Assembly (NCBI RefSeq): GCF_000516985.1
Contig: NW_006917099.1
Coordinates: 1,132,685-1,196,684 of the forward strand
Length of the DNA stretch: 64,000 nucleotides
Origin: Pestalotiopsis fici W106-1
Taxonomy: Eukaryota > Ascomycota > Sordariomycetes > Amphisphaeriales > Sporocadaceae
Direction of reading: 5' to 3'
Below are positions 45,146-56,442 of this stretch, in pieces (position 1 is the first letter of the stretch; each line of letters begins with the position of its first letter). A program made the translations under genes and the position numbers. The notes beneath the pieces were generated by a model, which worked only from the letters and a program-made list of their open reading frames with translations, did no database searches and was not told where the DNA came from.

Positions 45146-47104
45146 TCACCAATCATCTTCTTGCTCTTCTCTCGCCTCCTGTTCCGCCTTCTTTCTGTTC
45201 CATCCAGGCTCAAACTTTTCCCTGTCCTCGAAATACTTGACGACAAATCGGTTCAGGGCATTTCTTCTAGGTTCGAGCCGTTTGGCCACCACGGGCGGAA
45301 CCATGGTCTCGAATATGAGTCTGTCATGGGCAGCAATCATCTTTCTGGCCAGAGCAGCCAACTCTGTTCTGAGACCAACTTCCTTGGTCCAAATCTGCTT
45401 GTCGCCATCTGTAACGGATTGCTCGTCCTTGACAGGTGCCAGGCCGCCATGTGTGAGCTCTTTGGCGGCTATCTGATAGGGCTCCCACAGATTCTCGAGA
45501 GCAGTACACATTTGGCGACCCCAAGCCAGCTTGGCGGCATTTGGATCTTTCTGCTCGGCCATTTCTTCAAACAGACGACGGTTGGCATAGGCAACGCGCA
45601 AGTAGTTGCGCAAGACTATCATGTCCGGAATACGAATGGCGGTAATCATGATTTCCAGAATGCGAGTGGCATTGTTAAAGGAGGACTTGTTGAGGTTGTC
45701 ACGCACACAGGTGAGCATGGCTGTGCGGAAGACCTTGACTGACATCATGTACTTGGGCATTTCAGCCAGATATTCAGCCGTCTTGGTGCTGCTCTTGCCG
45801 CGGCGCAGAGCACGGAGCAGAGCATACCAGTTGTTGGCATCGGGAACAATGCCAAAGGTCTTGGTCAAGATGATCCAATAACGACGCGCGAGATTCGTTT
45901 TGCCACTGTTTTCAATGGCCGTCATGACCATTGATAGAGTATTATTACCAGGTTGTACTTGGGTTAATGAACGACTCTGGTCTTCGACAGTGACAGCAGC
46001 GGTCCGAGAGCTCTCTGTACCTTCCTTTTCATCTGACAAGGCCTCTCGCTCTCCCTTGACAGCCTTCCAGGCCAAGCTACTCAGCCTCTCGGGGTCATTG
46101 GGTATGCCAATGGTTTGCTCGACCAGGGAAAAGACGGCGTCATTATCGTGAAAGTTGCCCATGAGTAGGATTCGGCCCATGGCGCAAACAAGCTCCTCGT
46201 CAACTATGAGAGTGGCTTCACGCCATTTTCTCATAACGTCATCCCATATTCCCTTGGCCCGCCGGATGGTCACTTGGATTTCTTCGGTTCTGTCGGGTAT
46301 GGGCATGTCTCGGCGCTGCGGCTTGTCGACAACGGCGCGTAGAGCATTGAGAATGGTGGTGTAGGTCAGATTGTTGGGAGGTCTCTCCTTGTCATCGGCA
46401 GTCTTGATAATGGTGAACATGGTCTCGATATCTTCCGTCTTGGCGCACACGTAGAGAACGGCATTCATGTGCTTGACGTTTGGGCTGAGGCGCTCGCTAG
46501 TTAACATGTTGTTGTATATCCTGACTGCCTCGGACACGGCCAGCTTTGGGTGAGGCGACATGGCGCAGCCGCTGAAGATGATGGTGTAGGTCTGGGCGTT
46601 GGGTAGCTGGGACCGCTTCTTCATTTCGTTGAATGTCTTGATGGCGGCGTGTAGTTTGAGATTCTTCATTTGGTAGTCGATCAAGTGATTCCACGCAACA
46701 GTCGTCTTGTACTTTTTGCTTGCCTCCCTAGTCAGGAGCACAGCCTCTTCAAATCGATCCTGCGCCAGTATTCTCTGGACTTCGTTTGCAATGTGAAATG
46801 GGTCGTCCATGTATTGCAAGCGCTGCCTCACGGAGACCTCCTTTGACTTGGAGACTGGTTGCTTGGACTTTTTTGACTTCTTGGACCTTGGTTTCCCGGT
46901 AGAATTGTCATCGTTTCTCTCGTTGAAATCCTCGAACGGTGACTCTTGGGTCGCAAAAGCAGTTGTCGTCGCATAAGTTCTGACGGCGGCTGCTGAGTTC
47001 GGTGCAGTACATGTTCGCAACGGGATGCGGTTTGCACCCAAAGGTAGCGAGCTCTCCAGGAGGGTGGCGAGAGCTCGCCGTGTACAGGCTTTGCAGGAGA
47101 ACAT
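45146..47104 (-). CDS. Mitochondrial pentatricopeptide repeat protein
   Basis: Single-exon PPR protein of 652 residues, probably acting on mitochondrial RNA (processing, stability or translation) or with the mitoribosome. The first 50 residues form a mitochondrial presequence rich in Arg, Ser, Ala and Leu without acidic residues (MFSCKACTRRALATLLESSL), with a likely cleavage region around VRTYATT. A Lys/Ser-rich basic linker follows (SKKSKKSKQPVSKSK). PPR-type helical pairs are visible at about residues 140-260: TVAWNHLIDYQMKNLKLHAA, NAQTYTIIFSGCAMSP, NVKHMNAVLYVCAKTEDIET and NLTYTTILNALRAVV. Another lies further on (DANNWYALLRALRRGKSSTK). The C-terminus is charged (KKAEQEAREEQEDDW). It diverges from the HET-NB-ARC gene. 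I cannot say which named fungal PPR factor it corresponds to. Confidence 0.85.
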   Translation of the reverse strand: MFSCKACTRRALATLLESSLPLGANRIPLRTCTAPNSAAAVRTYATTTAFATQESPFEDFNERNDDNSTGKPRSKKSKKSKQPVSKSKEVSVRQRLQYMDDPFHIANEVQRILAQDRFEEAVLLTREASKKYKTTVAWNHLIDYQMKNLKLHAAIKTFNEMKKRSQLPNAQTYTIIFSGCAMSPHPKLAVSEAVRIYNNMLTSERLSPNVKHMNAVLYVCAKTEDIETMFTIIKTADDKERPPNNLTYTTILNALRAVVDKPQRRDMPIPDRTEEIQVTIRRAKGIWDDVMRKWREATLIVDEELVCAMGRILLMGNFHDNDAVFSLVEQTIGIPNDPERLSSLAWKAVKGEREALSDEKEGTESSRTAAVTVEDQSRSLTQVQPGNNTLSMVMTAIENSGKTNLARRYWIILTKTFGIVPDANNWYALLRALRRGKSSTKTAEYLAEMPKYMMSVKVFRTAMLTCVRDNLNKSSFNNATRILEIMITAIRIPDMIVLRNYLRVAYANRRLFEEMAEQKDPNAAKLAWGRQMCTALENLWEPYQIAAKELTHGGLAPVKDEQSVTDGDKQIWTKEVGLRTELAALARKMIAAHDRLIFETMVPPVVAKRLEPRRNALNRFVVKYFEDREKFEPGWNRKKAEQEAREEQEDDW

Positions 47105-48027
47105 ATTGCTCCCGGCCGTGTGTTGTGGCCGATAACTTGTCTTCCGGTTGATGGGAATTGCTACACTTTTGGGTAAAGGATAAATTGCATACAGGCTTTC
47201 TTTGGCAGACGAGTTGACGCGCCCCGAAATTTTTAGCGCTGCCGCGTTATCGGCTTATCGCCTGTGACGTCGGCCCTTGGGGGTCGATCTAGTGCTTCAG
47301 CAGGTCGGTAACAGCCGGCGTGTATGCTAGTGTACTATATCATACGACTGTGTCTCATGAGTATAGCTTTGTTGTCAACTCTTTTTCTACTTTTTCTTGA
47401 TGCTTATTCATGACAAAAGTTGATACCCAATATCATATCTTCACAAGCATATCTTATTATTCTGGTGTCTGCATATCTCTCCCAATTCTTCCTTTTATGC
47501 ACACCGGCTGAGGAATTGGAATAGTGCCCCCAAAGTGCCTTGGTTGCCGGGATTCCGGAACTGACATACGTACGGAATCTTTCATATCGGATACGGTTGA
47601 CTGATTCTAGCTTGGAAAACAATCACGTTTCAGTGGAGGAAATGTAACACGTCGCAATTTCGGAGAAAATGCTCATCATGATTTGATCTGTAGCCGCTTC
47701 AGAAAGACGCATGTAAGCGGTCATTTCTTGTTGGGTTCGTCAAAGGGAGGTGCTGCTTTGATTGGTGGTTGAAGAAGCGGGGTTTATTGACGAGGCTGAG
47801 TCCCTCATATGCTGGCACCCGACGCTGACACCATGGATACGTCGACTTTCTTCCCTTCCACCACATACACTGATGCAATGAGCCGTCAAATTGTCAGGCC
47901 TCTGTCGCGCATTTGATCCGTGCAAATTGATAGGTTCGCACCCAAAAGCTGGTTGATTGATCCACCAAACCATTTGATCTGTACTGGCGTCGCGGATCGC
48001 AGCGGACTGTCCCGCTCCGAACCGACG
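47105..48027. promoter_or_regulatory. Divergent promoter region, PPR / HET-NLR
   Basis: About 920 bp between divergent start codons. It holds the two leaders and promoters. No further gene, and no repeat worth listing, was seen. Confidence 0.5.
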
Positions 48028-50923
48028 ATGAGGCTCCTTCAGCTCCTCGACGGCGAGGAGCTGATTCTGACTGGCGAACTGACTCGGGACATTCCACCAT
48101 ACGCCATCCTGTCACATACTTGGGAAGAAAACGGAGAGGTCACTTTCCAAGATGTATCGCACAAAAGCGGGAAAAACAAGTCTGGCTACGAAAAGATCTT
48201 GTTCTGCGGGCGGCAAGCGAAGCGTGACGGATTCGACTACTTCTGGGTAGACACGTGCTGCATAGATAAGACGAGCTCGGCAGAGTTGACAGAGGCCATT
48301 AACTCCATGTTTCGATGGTATCGAGATGCAACTGTATGTTATGTCTACTTGAAGGATGTCTCTACAGGGTCCGTCCAGAACGACCAGACTTTGCGCCTAT
48401 GGGACAGCCAGTTTCGCCAGAGTAGGTGGTACACACGGGGATGGACGCTACAGGAGCTTTTGGCACCACGCTCAGTCAAGTTCTTCTCACGTGAAGGCGC
48501 TTTTCTGGGAGACAAATCGTCCTTGGAAGCTGAGATCCACAGCATCACCAACATTCCCATGGCTGCACTGCGCGGGGCTGCTCTCAGTCAGTTTCCTACC
48601 CATGATCGCCTGGCTTGGGCTCATAGTCGCCGGACGACGAAAGAAGAAGACGAAGCCTATTGCCTACTCGGAATATTTGAAGTGTTCCTGCCCTTGATAT
48701 ATGGAGAAGGCAAACGCAATGCAATGACACGACTGCTCGAGAAAGTCAATCAACAAACAGCTGCCTCGGATTTCTCGACCCTGCCTCATCGCCCGCACCA
48801 GCAAGGTAGATTCTTTGAGTATCCTTTATATATATATATACCTCTCTGCTAACCACTTCCCTTTTACTGCTTGGCTTTAGTGATTAATCAAGAGCCCCAC
48901 CTGATTTTACCATTTGGGCGGAACCGGGGCTTTGTGGGAAGAGACAGTATTCTTGCAGAGCTGGTCCAGGAGATCCTACCCAGCGCGGAAAAGAACGATT
49001 GCCAAAGAACGGTACTAGAGGGTCTCGGAGGCGTCGGTAAAACGCAAATCGCCTTGGAGGCGGCCTACCGCGTTCAAGAACAGGATCCAAACTGCTCTAT
49101 CTTCTGGGTGCCCGCCATAAACATGACAACGCTCGAAAATGCCTATCGAGACATTGGTCAAGCACTTGGTACTCCCGGGATCCAAGACGAAAAGGATAAA
49201 GTGAAGTCCTTGGTTAAAACGGCTCTCGAGAGGCATCCTACCTCCTGGCTTTTGATCATCGACAATGTTGATGATATCAACCTGCTCAACAACGAAGGCT
49301 TGCGAGAGTATATCCCATTCAGCCGCAAGGGATCGATTCTTTTCACAACACGGAACCACGAGATCGCGGTGGAACTTGATGCTTCGCTGAACATACTGAA
49401 GGTCAAGGGTATGAGCGAGAGCGAGGCCTCGAGTCTGCTACTCAGCGGCCTGGATGCTTACCAAGTACGAGACGATCAAGCCACAAATGAGCTTCTAAAG
49501 CACCTGGCGTATCTGCCTCTCGCAATCAAGCAAGCGTCAGCATATATGGCTAAGAGGGGCACGACAATATCGACGTATCTCCAATACTGTCTCGAGTCGG
49601 ATGAAAAGCAAACCAAGCTGCTTAGTGCCGAATTCGAAGACCGGTGGCGGTATTCGAAGGAGACTAATCCGATTGCTACAGCTTGGCTTGTTTCGTTTCA
49701 ACATCTCGAATCAACATACCCTTTGGCCGTAGAATACCTCAAGTTTATCTGCTTTCTAGCCGAAAAAAACATACCAATCTCACTACTACCTCGCGGAGAA
49801 GACCAGGAAGCAGAAGATGAAGCAATTGGGATTCTGAAAGGATATGCGTTTATTTCGATCCGTGAGCAAGGAGATGCCTTTGACATTCATCGCTTAGTGC
49901 GGCTAGCAACACGGAATTGGGTCAAGCAGGAATGGGAGGTCCGTTATACCAAAGCGATACAGCGACTGGCTGAAGTGTATCCATTTCCGAAGCATGAGAA
50001 CCGACAGACCTGGATGGCATATATGCCCCATGCTCAGGTAGCTTTGGTCGACCATGAGCGGTGTGGAGATAAAGAGGCGGAGGCTATGCTGCTTTATGTC
50101 ATAGCGGATAGTTATGATGAGTTGGGGAAATATAACGAGGCTGGGAAGTTGTTTCGAGAGGCACTGGATTTGAGAAAGTCGGTGCTAGGTGCAGAACATC
50201 CGTCGACACTTGACAGCATGGAATGCCTTGGTTTTGTGCTTGATCATCAGGGGAAATACGAGGAGGCAGAGAAAATGCATCGGCAGACACTTGGGCTGAA
50301 AAAGTCGGTGCTAGGTACAAAGCATCCGGAAACACTTTNNNNNNNNNNNNNNNNNNNNNNNNNNNNNNNNNNNNNNNNNNNNNNNNNNNNNNNNNNNNNN
50401 NNNNNNNNNNNNNNNNNNNNNNNNNNNNNNNNNNNNNNCCAGCATGAATAACCTGGCTATCGTGCTCGGCAAAACAGGGAAATACAAGGAGGAAGAAGAA
50501 ATGCATCGATATATATTGGAGCTTAGAGAGTCTGTGCTAGGTGCAGAGCATCCAGATACACTCAATAGCATGCATGGCCTGGCTATTGTGCTTGACGATT
50601 CGGGGAAGCATAGGGAGGCGGAGGAGGTCTATCGAGAGACCATCAAGCTTCGGACGCAAGTTTTAGGATCGACCCATCCACTCACGTTGCGGACGAGCAG
50701 AAATCTCCAACAACTTTTGGAAGATCGCAAGGAGTATCACCCAGAGGAAGTTTCTAGTCCGAGACGGTCATTTGACCAAGCATTGATAGATCGTGAGGAG
50801 TATCACCCAGAAGAAGTTTCTAGTCCGAAACGGTCATTTGTCCAAGCATTGAAAGATCGCTTGAGACATCACAGGGCCAAAGGCACGGGGAAAACATCAA
50901 GGAAGTCTGCTGATCTGGGATAG
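48028..50923 (+). CDS. HET-NB-ARC-TPR protein (fungal NLR-like receptor), gapped
   Basis: STAND-class receptor of the type used in fungal non-self recognition and heterokaryon incompatibility, where an effector HET domain triggers cell death. Exon 1, 48028-48805; a 75-nt intron; exon 2 from 48881. The HET domain begins almost at the N-terminus: PYAILSHTWEENGEVTFQD, DYFWVDTCCIDKTSSAELTE, MFRWYRDATVCYVYLKDV and SRWYTRGWTLQELLAPRSV. The NB-ARC domain follows with Walker A GLGGVGKTQIA (about residue 307), Walker B SWLLIIDNVDD and the sensor-like GSILFTTRNHE. A helical region leads to TPRs of 42 residues (HPxTLxSMxxLxxVLxxxGKYEEAE). The array is cut by 100 N at 50339-50438; the frames on the two sides differ by one base if the N count is taken literally, so the gap size is not real. 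After the last TPR come two 22-residue repeats. The stop is at 50921-50923. Confidence 0.88.
50339..50438. other. Assembly gap (100 N) inside the TPR array
   Basis: Exactly 100 N, the usual placeholder for an unknown length. The left flank ends in HPETL and the right flank resumes at SMNNLA, adjacent positions of the same 42-residue repeat. Confidence 0.98.
50723..50854 (+). repeat. 66-bp tandem repeat coding for 22 residues, two copies
   Basis: Units at 50723-50788 and 50789-50854 encode DRKEYHPEEVSSPRRSFDQ.. and DREEYHPEEVSSPKRSFVQ.., with a third partial start (DR) after them. They lie in the C-terminal tail of the HET-NB-ARC-TPR protein and are nearly identical at the DNA level. Confidence 0.92.
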
Positions 50924-53900
50924 TGAGCTTTTGGACGAAGAGAATGGATCTCCAAAGTAGAGCAATCTCACTGACATTTTTCACATCTTGTCTCGCAAAG
51001 TTTGACTAGTCCTAGTGCAGTAGACAAGTTTGATTCCGGTACAGCTTTCTCGACAGAGTCATTTCGCTGAACCATGAAATTTTCATCTGAGGAAGAAAGC
51101 CCTGAGTTTGAAGCATGTGCACACCTTCAACCCTCGGCGCACAGGTCTGTTCGCGGAAATCATCCTTGGGCGATTTGGGTTCCGTCAATGCCTGGACTCT
51201 GCTCAAAGTGTCAGGTCTGGCCAAGTCGGTTATAACAAGGGTTCAGTCAAGATGAACGACTGTCCGTATCTCAGTCAAAGAAGGGAACGTGATCCCGATG
51301 ATCAGACTAGGGTATCTGGGATTGGTCATGGAGGCAGCTGTAGAAAGCGTACCGGGACGAAGTCTTTCAAGAGGACAACGATCGTCTGCCCATGTATGAA
51401 GCGCCATCCAGTCAAGTTTTTCAACTGGAGGACTTGTACAGGTCCTGGCTCTGATGGGATGAACAGAACAATGGAACAAAGTGCCGAGACTCGCGGCCTA
51501 TCTGCAAATGAAAGGTCCAGTCCAGCTTGTCGATGATAAGCCAAATCCCAATTCACTTATAGAGCCAGTCATTTGAGATGGTGGCAGTTTGTAGGAGATT
51601 TTCAATCAATTTGTCCTATTCCAGACGGACACGCTTTCCGCAATGTCTGTCTTTTGGCTGAAGTTTGGTAGTCGTCAAGTAGCAGGACGAGTTTCTTTTT
51701 ATGAGTCTGATTGAAAATAGATATCGGAAAGAATATTGGCGGCTCGTCTGGAGTCAGCGTCGTTGTCAATGCTTACCCGAAGATATCTATAATATTCACC
51801 TTTGCATCCTCAATTTTTATTTGTTGGTCATGGTTTCGAAGTCGCAAATTGATTTGGCTGAGCTCAACAAACTGGCGAGATTCACATGGCCCTTGATTGG
51901 CCACGGCCCGACTTGGCCTCGACTCTAGGGCAGTGGCTCGATCGCGGAGCGTCATAAGACGCTTGGCATGTAGTCCGCTCATGGCGCCTAGCTGAAAGTG
52001 CGAGTCTATTTCAACGACACCTTGGCCGGGAGAACAGATGCGCCGCCATCATGTTAGCTCACGTGATGGGATGTATTAGGCACTCAAACCCTCAGAGGCT
52101 GTTGGCATCTCGAATTCTCCGCTTAAGCGACAAGGCCTGGGCAATCTCAATTCAGAGTCTTCAAGTCTCGAACCATGATAGGAGGATGAAGAAATAGTAA
52201 ACGCAGTCATCTCGTGTAATAGCTCCAAGAAACGCAGGCGCGGACACGGATTGGTGGCCTTGTCACTTGTGTGCGCAAATTATCCATTTGCCCAGGTTCT
52301 CCCTTGGCAGAATCCTAGGAGACGACTCTAGAATATTGGCATACCACTTGGGGCTGACCACCGTGGGCCAACCTAACCCAGGTGCGTAGGAAGTAATCTC
52401 GACAGTCGTTGTTCAGACTGGCACCTCAGTCGGGCGTCTTTGCCCGTTAAGGTCATGGCGTTGGAACAACCGGGATTACGCCTTACTGTGTACTTGTGTG
52501 TGTGTGTGTTCGCCTAGGTAGGGTGATCCCCTTTCCCTTGGGCTAAACCTCCCTAGCCTACCTACCTACCTGCATGCACATAACTCCGTGGTAGCCAAAA
52601 GACTTACCTGCGGTAGCCGTATGCGCATCCGCGAAACGCACTACGCCGCGGTCGTGCGCCGTGGGGATGATGCGATGGTCAGCTTCCGCGTTCGAGGAAA
52701 GACCGGGGTGGCTCTCCGTCTGTCTCTGTCTCTGTCTCTCGTTTAGAACAGAACTGCTCAGCTCCCGCAGGATTCTCATCCTGGTTGAAAATCCCCAAAC
52801 GGCCGATCGAAAAAGACGACACTCCTACTGTGTAATGTCCCCGGGTACGTCTAGTACCGTAGGCTGCCAACGATTACCTCGAAAGCAGTAGCTGGTTCAT
52901 TTGGCTTGACTTGACATATTTGGTTATTGACCTTGAATGAGGATTGAGCGTGAGCTAACGCCTGCTGGTTATGGTGATAATGTCCCCATGGTAAATAATA
53001 CTCTGCTCATAAGAAGTAAAAGAGTCTCATAAGATGACAATGTAGCGCGTCACTTTTTGCAGCTGCTCGTTTGTATAGGTGACAAGAATGTATGCACCGA
53101 TGGCCTAGTTGAGCAAGCTCTGACGATTGCGAAGAAAAAACGCAGAGGGGCAAGATAATAATAGCCGTATCAGAGTGACCGATCCATGCTTATCATCTTT
53201 AGTTTCTACTCATCGAAGATCTTTGCCCAAAACACAGAACAAGCTCATGATTCCTATCGTTGGCAAAGCTTGGTCTTGTTCAAAATTATGATACTATGGA
53301 TCTTGCTGCTCGAAAAAAAAAACTGCAGCATTGTCCAGCTCTAATAAGGTTAATTGTTTTCAGATGAAATGGACAATTTTGGTCATTTCAGTAAACCTCG
53401 GAGCGACCGCTTGAATAAAGCTAGAGTAGACCCAGACGTTTGGGTTCCGTTATAACCTACTGCCTTTCTGGGACGCAGCCTAAATCGTCACGTAGCATTC
53501 GCGGGTCAGGCCACTTGGTGTTTGTGTGCTCTCTTGCAGATTATTGTAGCATTCAACGATCCAATGATCAGGTTCAGGTTGCTAGCCGCAGAAAAGGGAT
53601 TTTGCAGCAGGACCGAAAAGAAGGATTCTAGAAGCAATAGAAGGGCGATAGAAGATATTCATGTGGAGGCAGCGCCGCATTTGCCTGGGTCATGGCGACT
53701 TACGACTGGCCGAATCTCACCAGGCCAATCTTGTTGATGGAGGGCAGCTCTGCATAGATGAGTGGCGACTAACCAAGGGCATGCATGAAAGGTGTCGCCA
53801 TGGCTGACGGCTCGCCATGTCGCAGTACAGGCTGACATGAGCACCGTGGTGTGGTAGAGCCAGAACCTATCACAACAGCTGGCACAAGTACAGTTGTGTC

Positions 53901-55681
53901 TTGGCGAGACGGACTTAAAATTCTCGGCATATAATTGGGTGGCATCATTTAATGAGCGCGTCGGAGCCGGATGGGCTCGTTTCTAATGAAGACCTCACCA
54001 CTGGCGGAAGGTCCACTAGAGGTTATATGAAGAGGTTCCGTCTTGGGTAGGTAGGCTTTCATAGTCGATCGGCGTATTGGGGCAGACAGACTAAAGGTGC
54101 TGAAACGAGAAGGCTCATGGGCGAGGCCCCATAGGACAAGAAGCTTGGCCTAGGTACCGACGGTATGGCGCGAGGTGGGCAGTCGTCGTCGGGATCGGCC
54201 ACGCATGGTCGGGGCAATATTTCCAGATAGGAAACCGAGTGGCAGACTGGCCATTTCCAGATCATCGCCTGTCCAAAAGTCTTGTTCAATCAGGCAAGGC
54301 AAACTCTGACAATTCAGCCAAGAACGCCTGGTTGGTTTGTCCGGGCGGAGACTCGGTCTCGAAAACGGGGAGTGAGAGTGAGCAGGTGACCTGACATACG
54401 AGCGCCTCGTCTTAATACCGGCGGGTGTGCCTTGGGACTACCTTGCATACATTTGGACGGGAGAGTCAATGGAAGAAGCCATCAAGCTGTCAGCCACAAT
54501 TCCAGGTAGCTCACGCGGCCGTCAGCCGTCCCATGTGCAAATGGCAATTGGTGCTGCCGAGGCAACCTGACATAAGAGCATCACGGCACTTTTGGTCAAT
54601 GGCTTGATATGAGGCTGTCTAGTTTTCTTCAAAACAACGAGATGTACGAGCAGGCAAAAAAGTCAAAAACAAGCCGTGATACATTCATTTCAACAGGGCA
54701 ATAAGAGAGGGCATCAAGCAGGCAGACGGAACAATGAGTGCGACACTTTAATGTCAGGTAACACACACACGGCTTAACGAGCGTCCGCGCACCCGCTCCC
54801 TCTCACACCCGCGCACCTTCCTGATTGGTCTGGCGGCTTATCAGTAACCTGCAAGGTTGAATAGTGGATGATGGCGCTAGCAGGGGTTTGAGAGATATGA
54901 CCGTGGCCACTAAAACGGCAGCAGGGGGGGGGGGAAACCAGCCCGGGGTTCCTCTGCCTAGCATGCTTAGGTAGCTTAAGCAGCTGTCCCAACTATCAGC
55001 TATATATTCCATGCAGCACTCTAGCCCGGGCGAGTCCTCGGGAGGCGTTTGCAGACCAATCAGCTTGGAGGGAAACGAAACAAGGACCCTGATACCAAGA
55101 GCTGGAAGCGTTGTAGAAGCACTGGCGACAGACTCTAGGGCCAGGCCGCCTACGTTGCCTACCGTCTGGTACCTGTAGTTAAGCTTTTTATCGTTCCTCG
55201 GCTGGAAATGTCGACGCGTACATGCATGCATGGACTTGGTAGTCAATCTGTCGGGGTTGCAACTTGATGGTAGGACTAACAGAAAGGACAAGATGTGCTC
55301 TGTAAATATAATCCCGTCTTATTTGTATTTCTTTCTCCATTCAAAATGAGTGTACACAATCCTGTAGCTGTGTTGCGGTAACTGTCTCAGAGAATATGTA
55401 ACTGTGCCACATGTGTAGCCCATCATGAAATCTCTCCTGGGTAGACGACGGGACAATTGTAATGAAATGACTTACTACACTTTTCCCCCAGAATGGCACG
55501 CTGAAGGAATCGCAGCCAACCTTTGAAATCCCGCCATTAAATCCCTTAAGGAAATCTAGAATCTCGGAGATAACTGCGTGAATTTATGGAATCAAACTCG
55601 ATTACCAGTTTGTCGAATCGACTGTTTTTTTTTTTTTTTATCTCCCGCACATCATTGCGACACCCGGCGCGGATCGAGCCT

Positions 55682-55746
55682 AGATAGCACGGCTAGTAAC
55701 TCGTAGATAGACATAGGTATAATCTCTAGTCTGGCCAATCTGATAG
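55682..55746 (+). promoter_or_regulatory. GATA (HGATAR) cluster upstream of the permease
   Basis: Three HGATAR sites on one strand within 65 bp: AGATAG at 55682-55687, AGATAG at 55705-55710 and TGATAG at 55741-55746, about 700 bp before the permease ATG. GATA factors of the AreA/NIT2 type activate nitrogen-uptake genes in ascomycetes. The sites are seen; the regulation is inferred. Confidence 0.4.
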
Positions 55747-56285
55747 CGATATGGGTCCCAAATGTCTTCCTTTCGGTCTCGCCTTGCACCTTTCCCAATG
55801 AAAACAGTCAAGTCGTGCCCCAGTGCTCGGAGCGTTTATCTACAAGTGACACCAACGCCCGAGCAATATTGTTTTCACACCCAAGCCCAGCTTGCATACC
55901 CTGGCCCAATCATCTGCCCATGTACAGGTACCAAAAGGACCCTGGCTGATATTGGATGCATCTCTTGTGCGACGGCGACTTTTGCTTGACAAGCTCTAGA
56001 CGCGGTTGCCCCGGTGGCTCCAATGTACCTAGCCTCTACCTAGGACTGATGAAGAGCACCACTCCGTTCTTTTTTCCTTCTCTATTGTGCGTGTGCGGTG
56101 CTGACTGCCTTGTGGGAGGGAAGGAAGTACTATGGTGGTAGGTAGTAGGTGCGGACAGGGCCTTGTTCACTCAATAATAATGTATACCCATCCCAATCCC
56201 ACGCCTGGGTTTGATCATCCTATTGCCCACCAATGCTGCTGCACCATCTCAGCCGACTGGAGTCGTTGTAGTAGCAGCAGCAGCA

Positions 56286-56295
56286 GTATATATCC
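56286..56295 (+). promoter_or_regulatory. TATA-like element of the permease gene
   Basis: GTATATATCC about 150 bp upstream of the ATG at 56443, preceded by a short (AGC)n run and followed by a long C/T-rich tract typical of fungal transcription-start regions. Confidence 0.35.
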
Positions 56296-56442
56296 TAGAT
56301 TATTCCCTCACCCTCCATTGTCTACCCCTTCCGCCTCTTCTTTTCCTATTTGTTTGCCCTCGAGTCGCACACTTTGCCGACCGCCAACGCAACCCCATCC
56401 CGCGCGCGGCTGTCCCCGAATTAGTGCGAGGACGACTTCACC

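Larger units (their letters stand above)
50924..56442. other. Sparse region between the NLR and the permease
   Basis: About 5.5 kb with no convincing gene. On the minus strand between about 51030 and 51990 there are several short adjoining frames with protein-like text interrupted by stops, possibly a decayed gene. Simple repeats include (TG)n near 52496-52509, (TCTCTG)n near 52720-52740, G11 at 54924-54934 and T15 at 55625-55639. ACCTAGGTA-type motifs occur at 52512-52572. The right end contains the permease promoter. Confidence 0.5.

Noticed and set aside
47933..47943. Plus-strand near match to a tRNA B box (GGTTCGCACCC)
   Set aside because: It lacks the conserved A of the T loop and no cloverleaf could be drawn.
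50339..50438. Taking the 100 N as a real 100-base interval
   Set aside because: The reading frames on the two sides then disagree by one base within a clear TPR array; the run is a placeholder.
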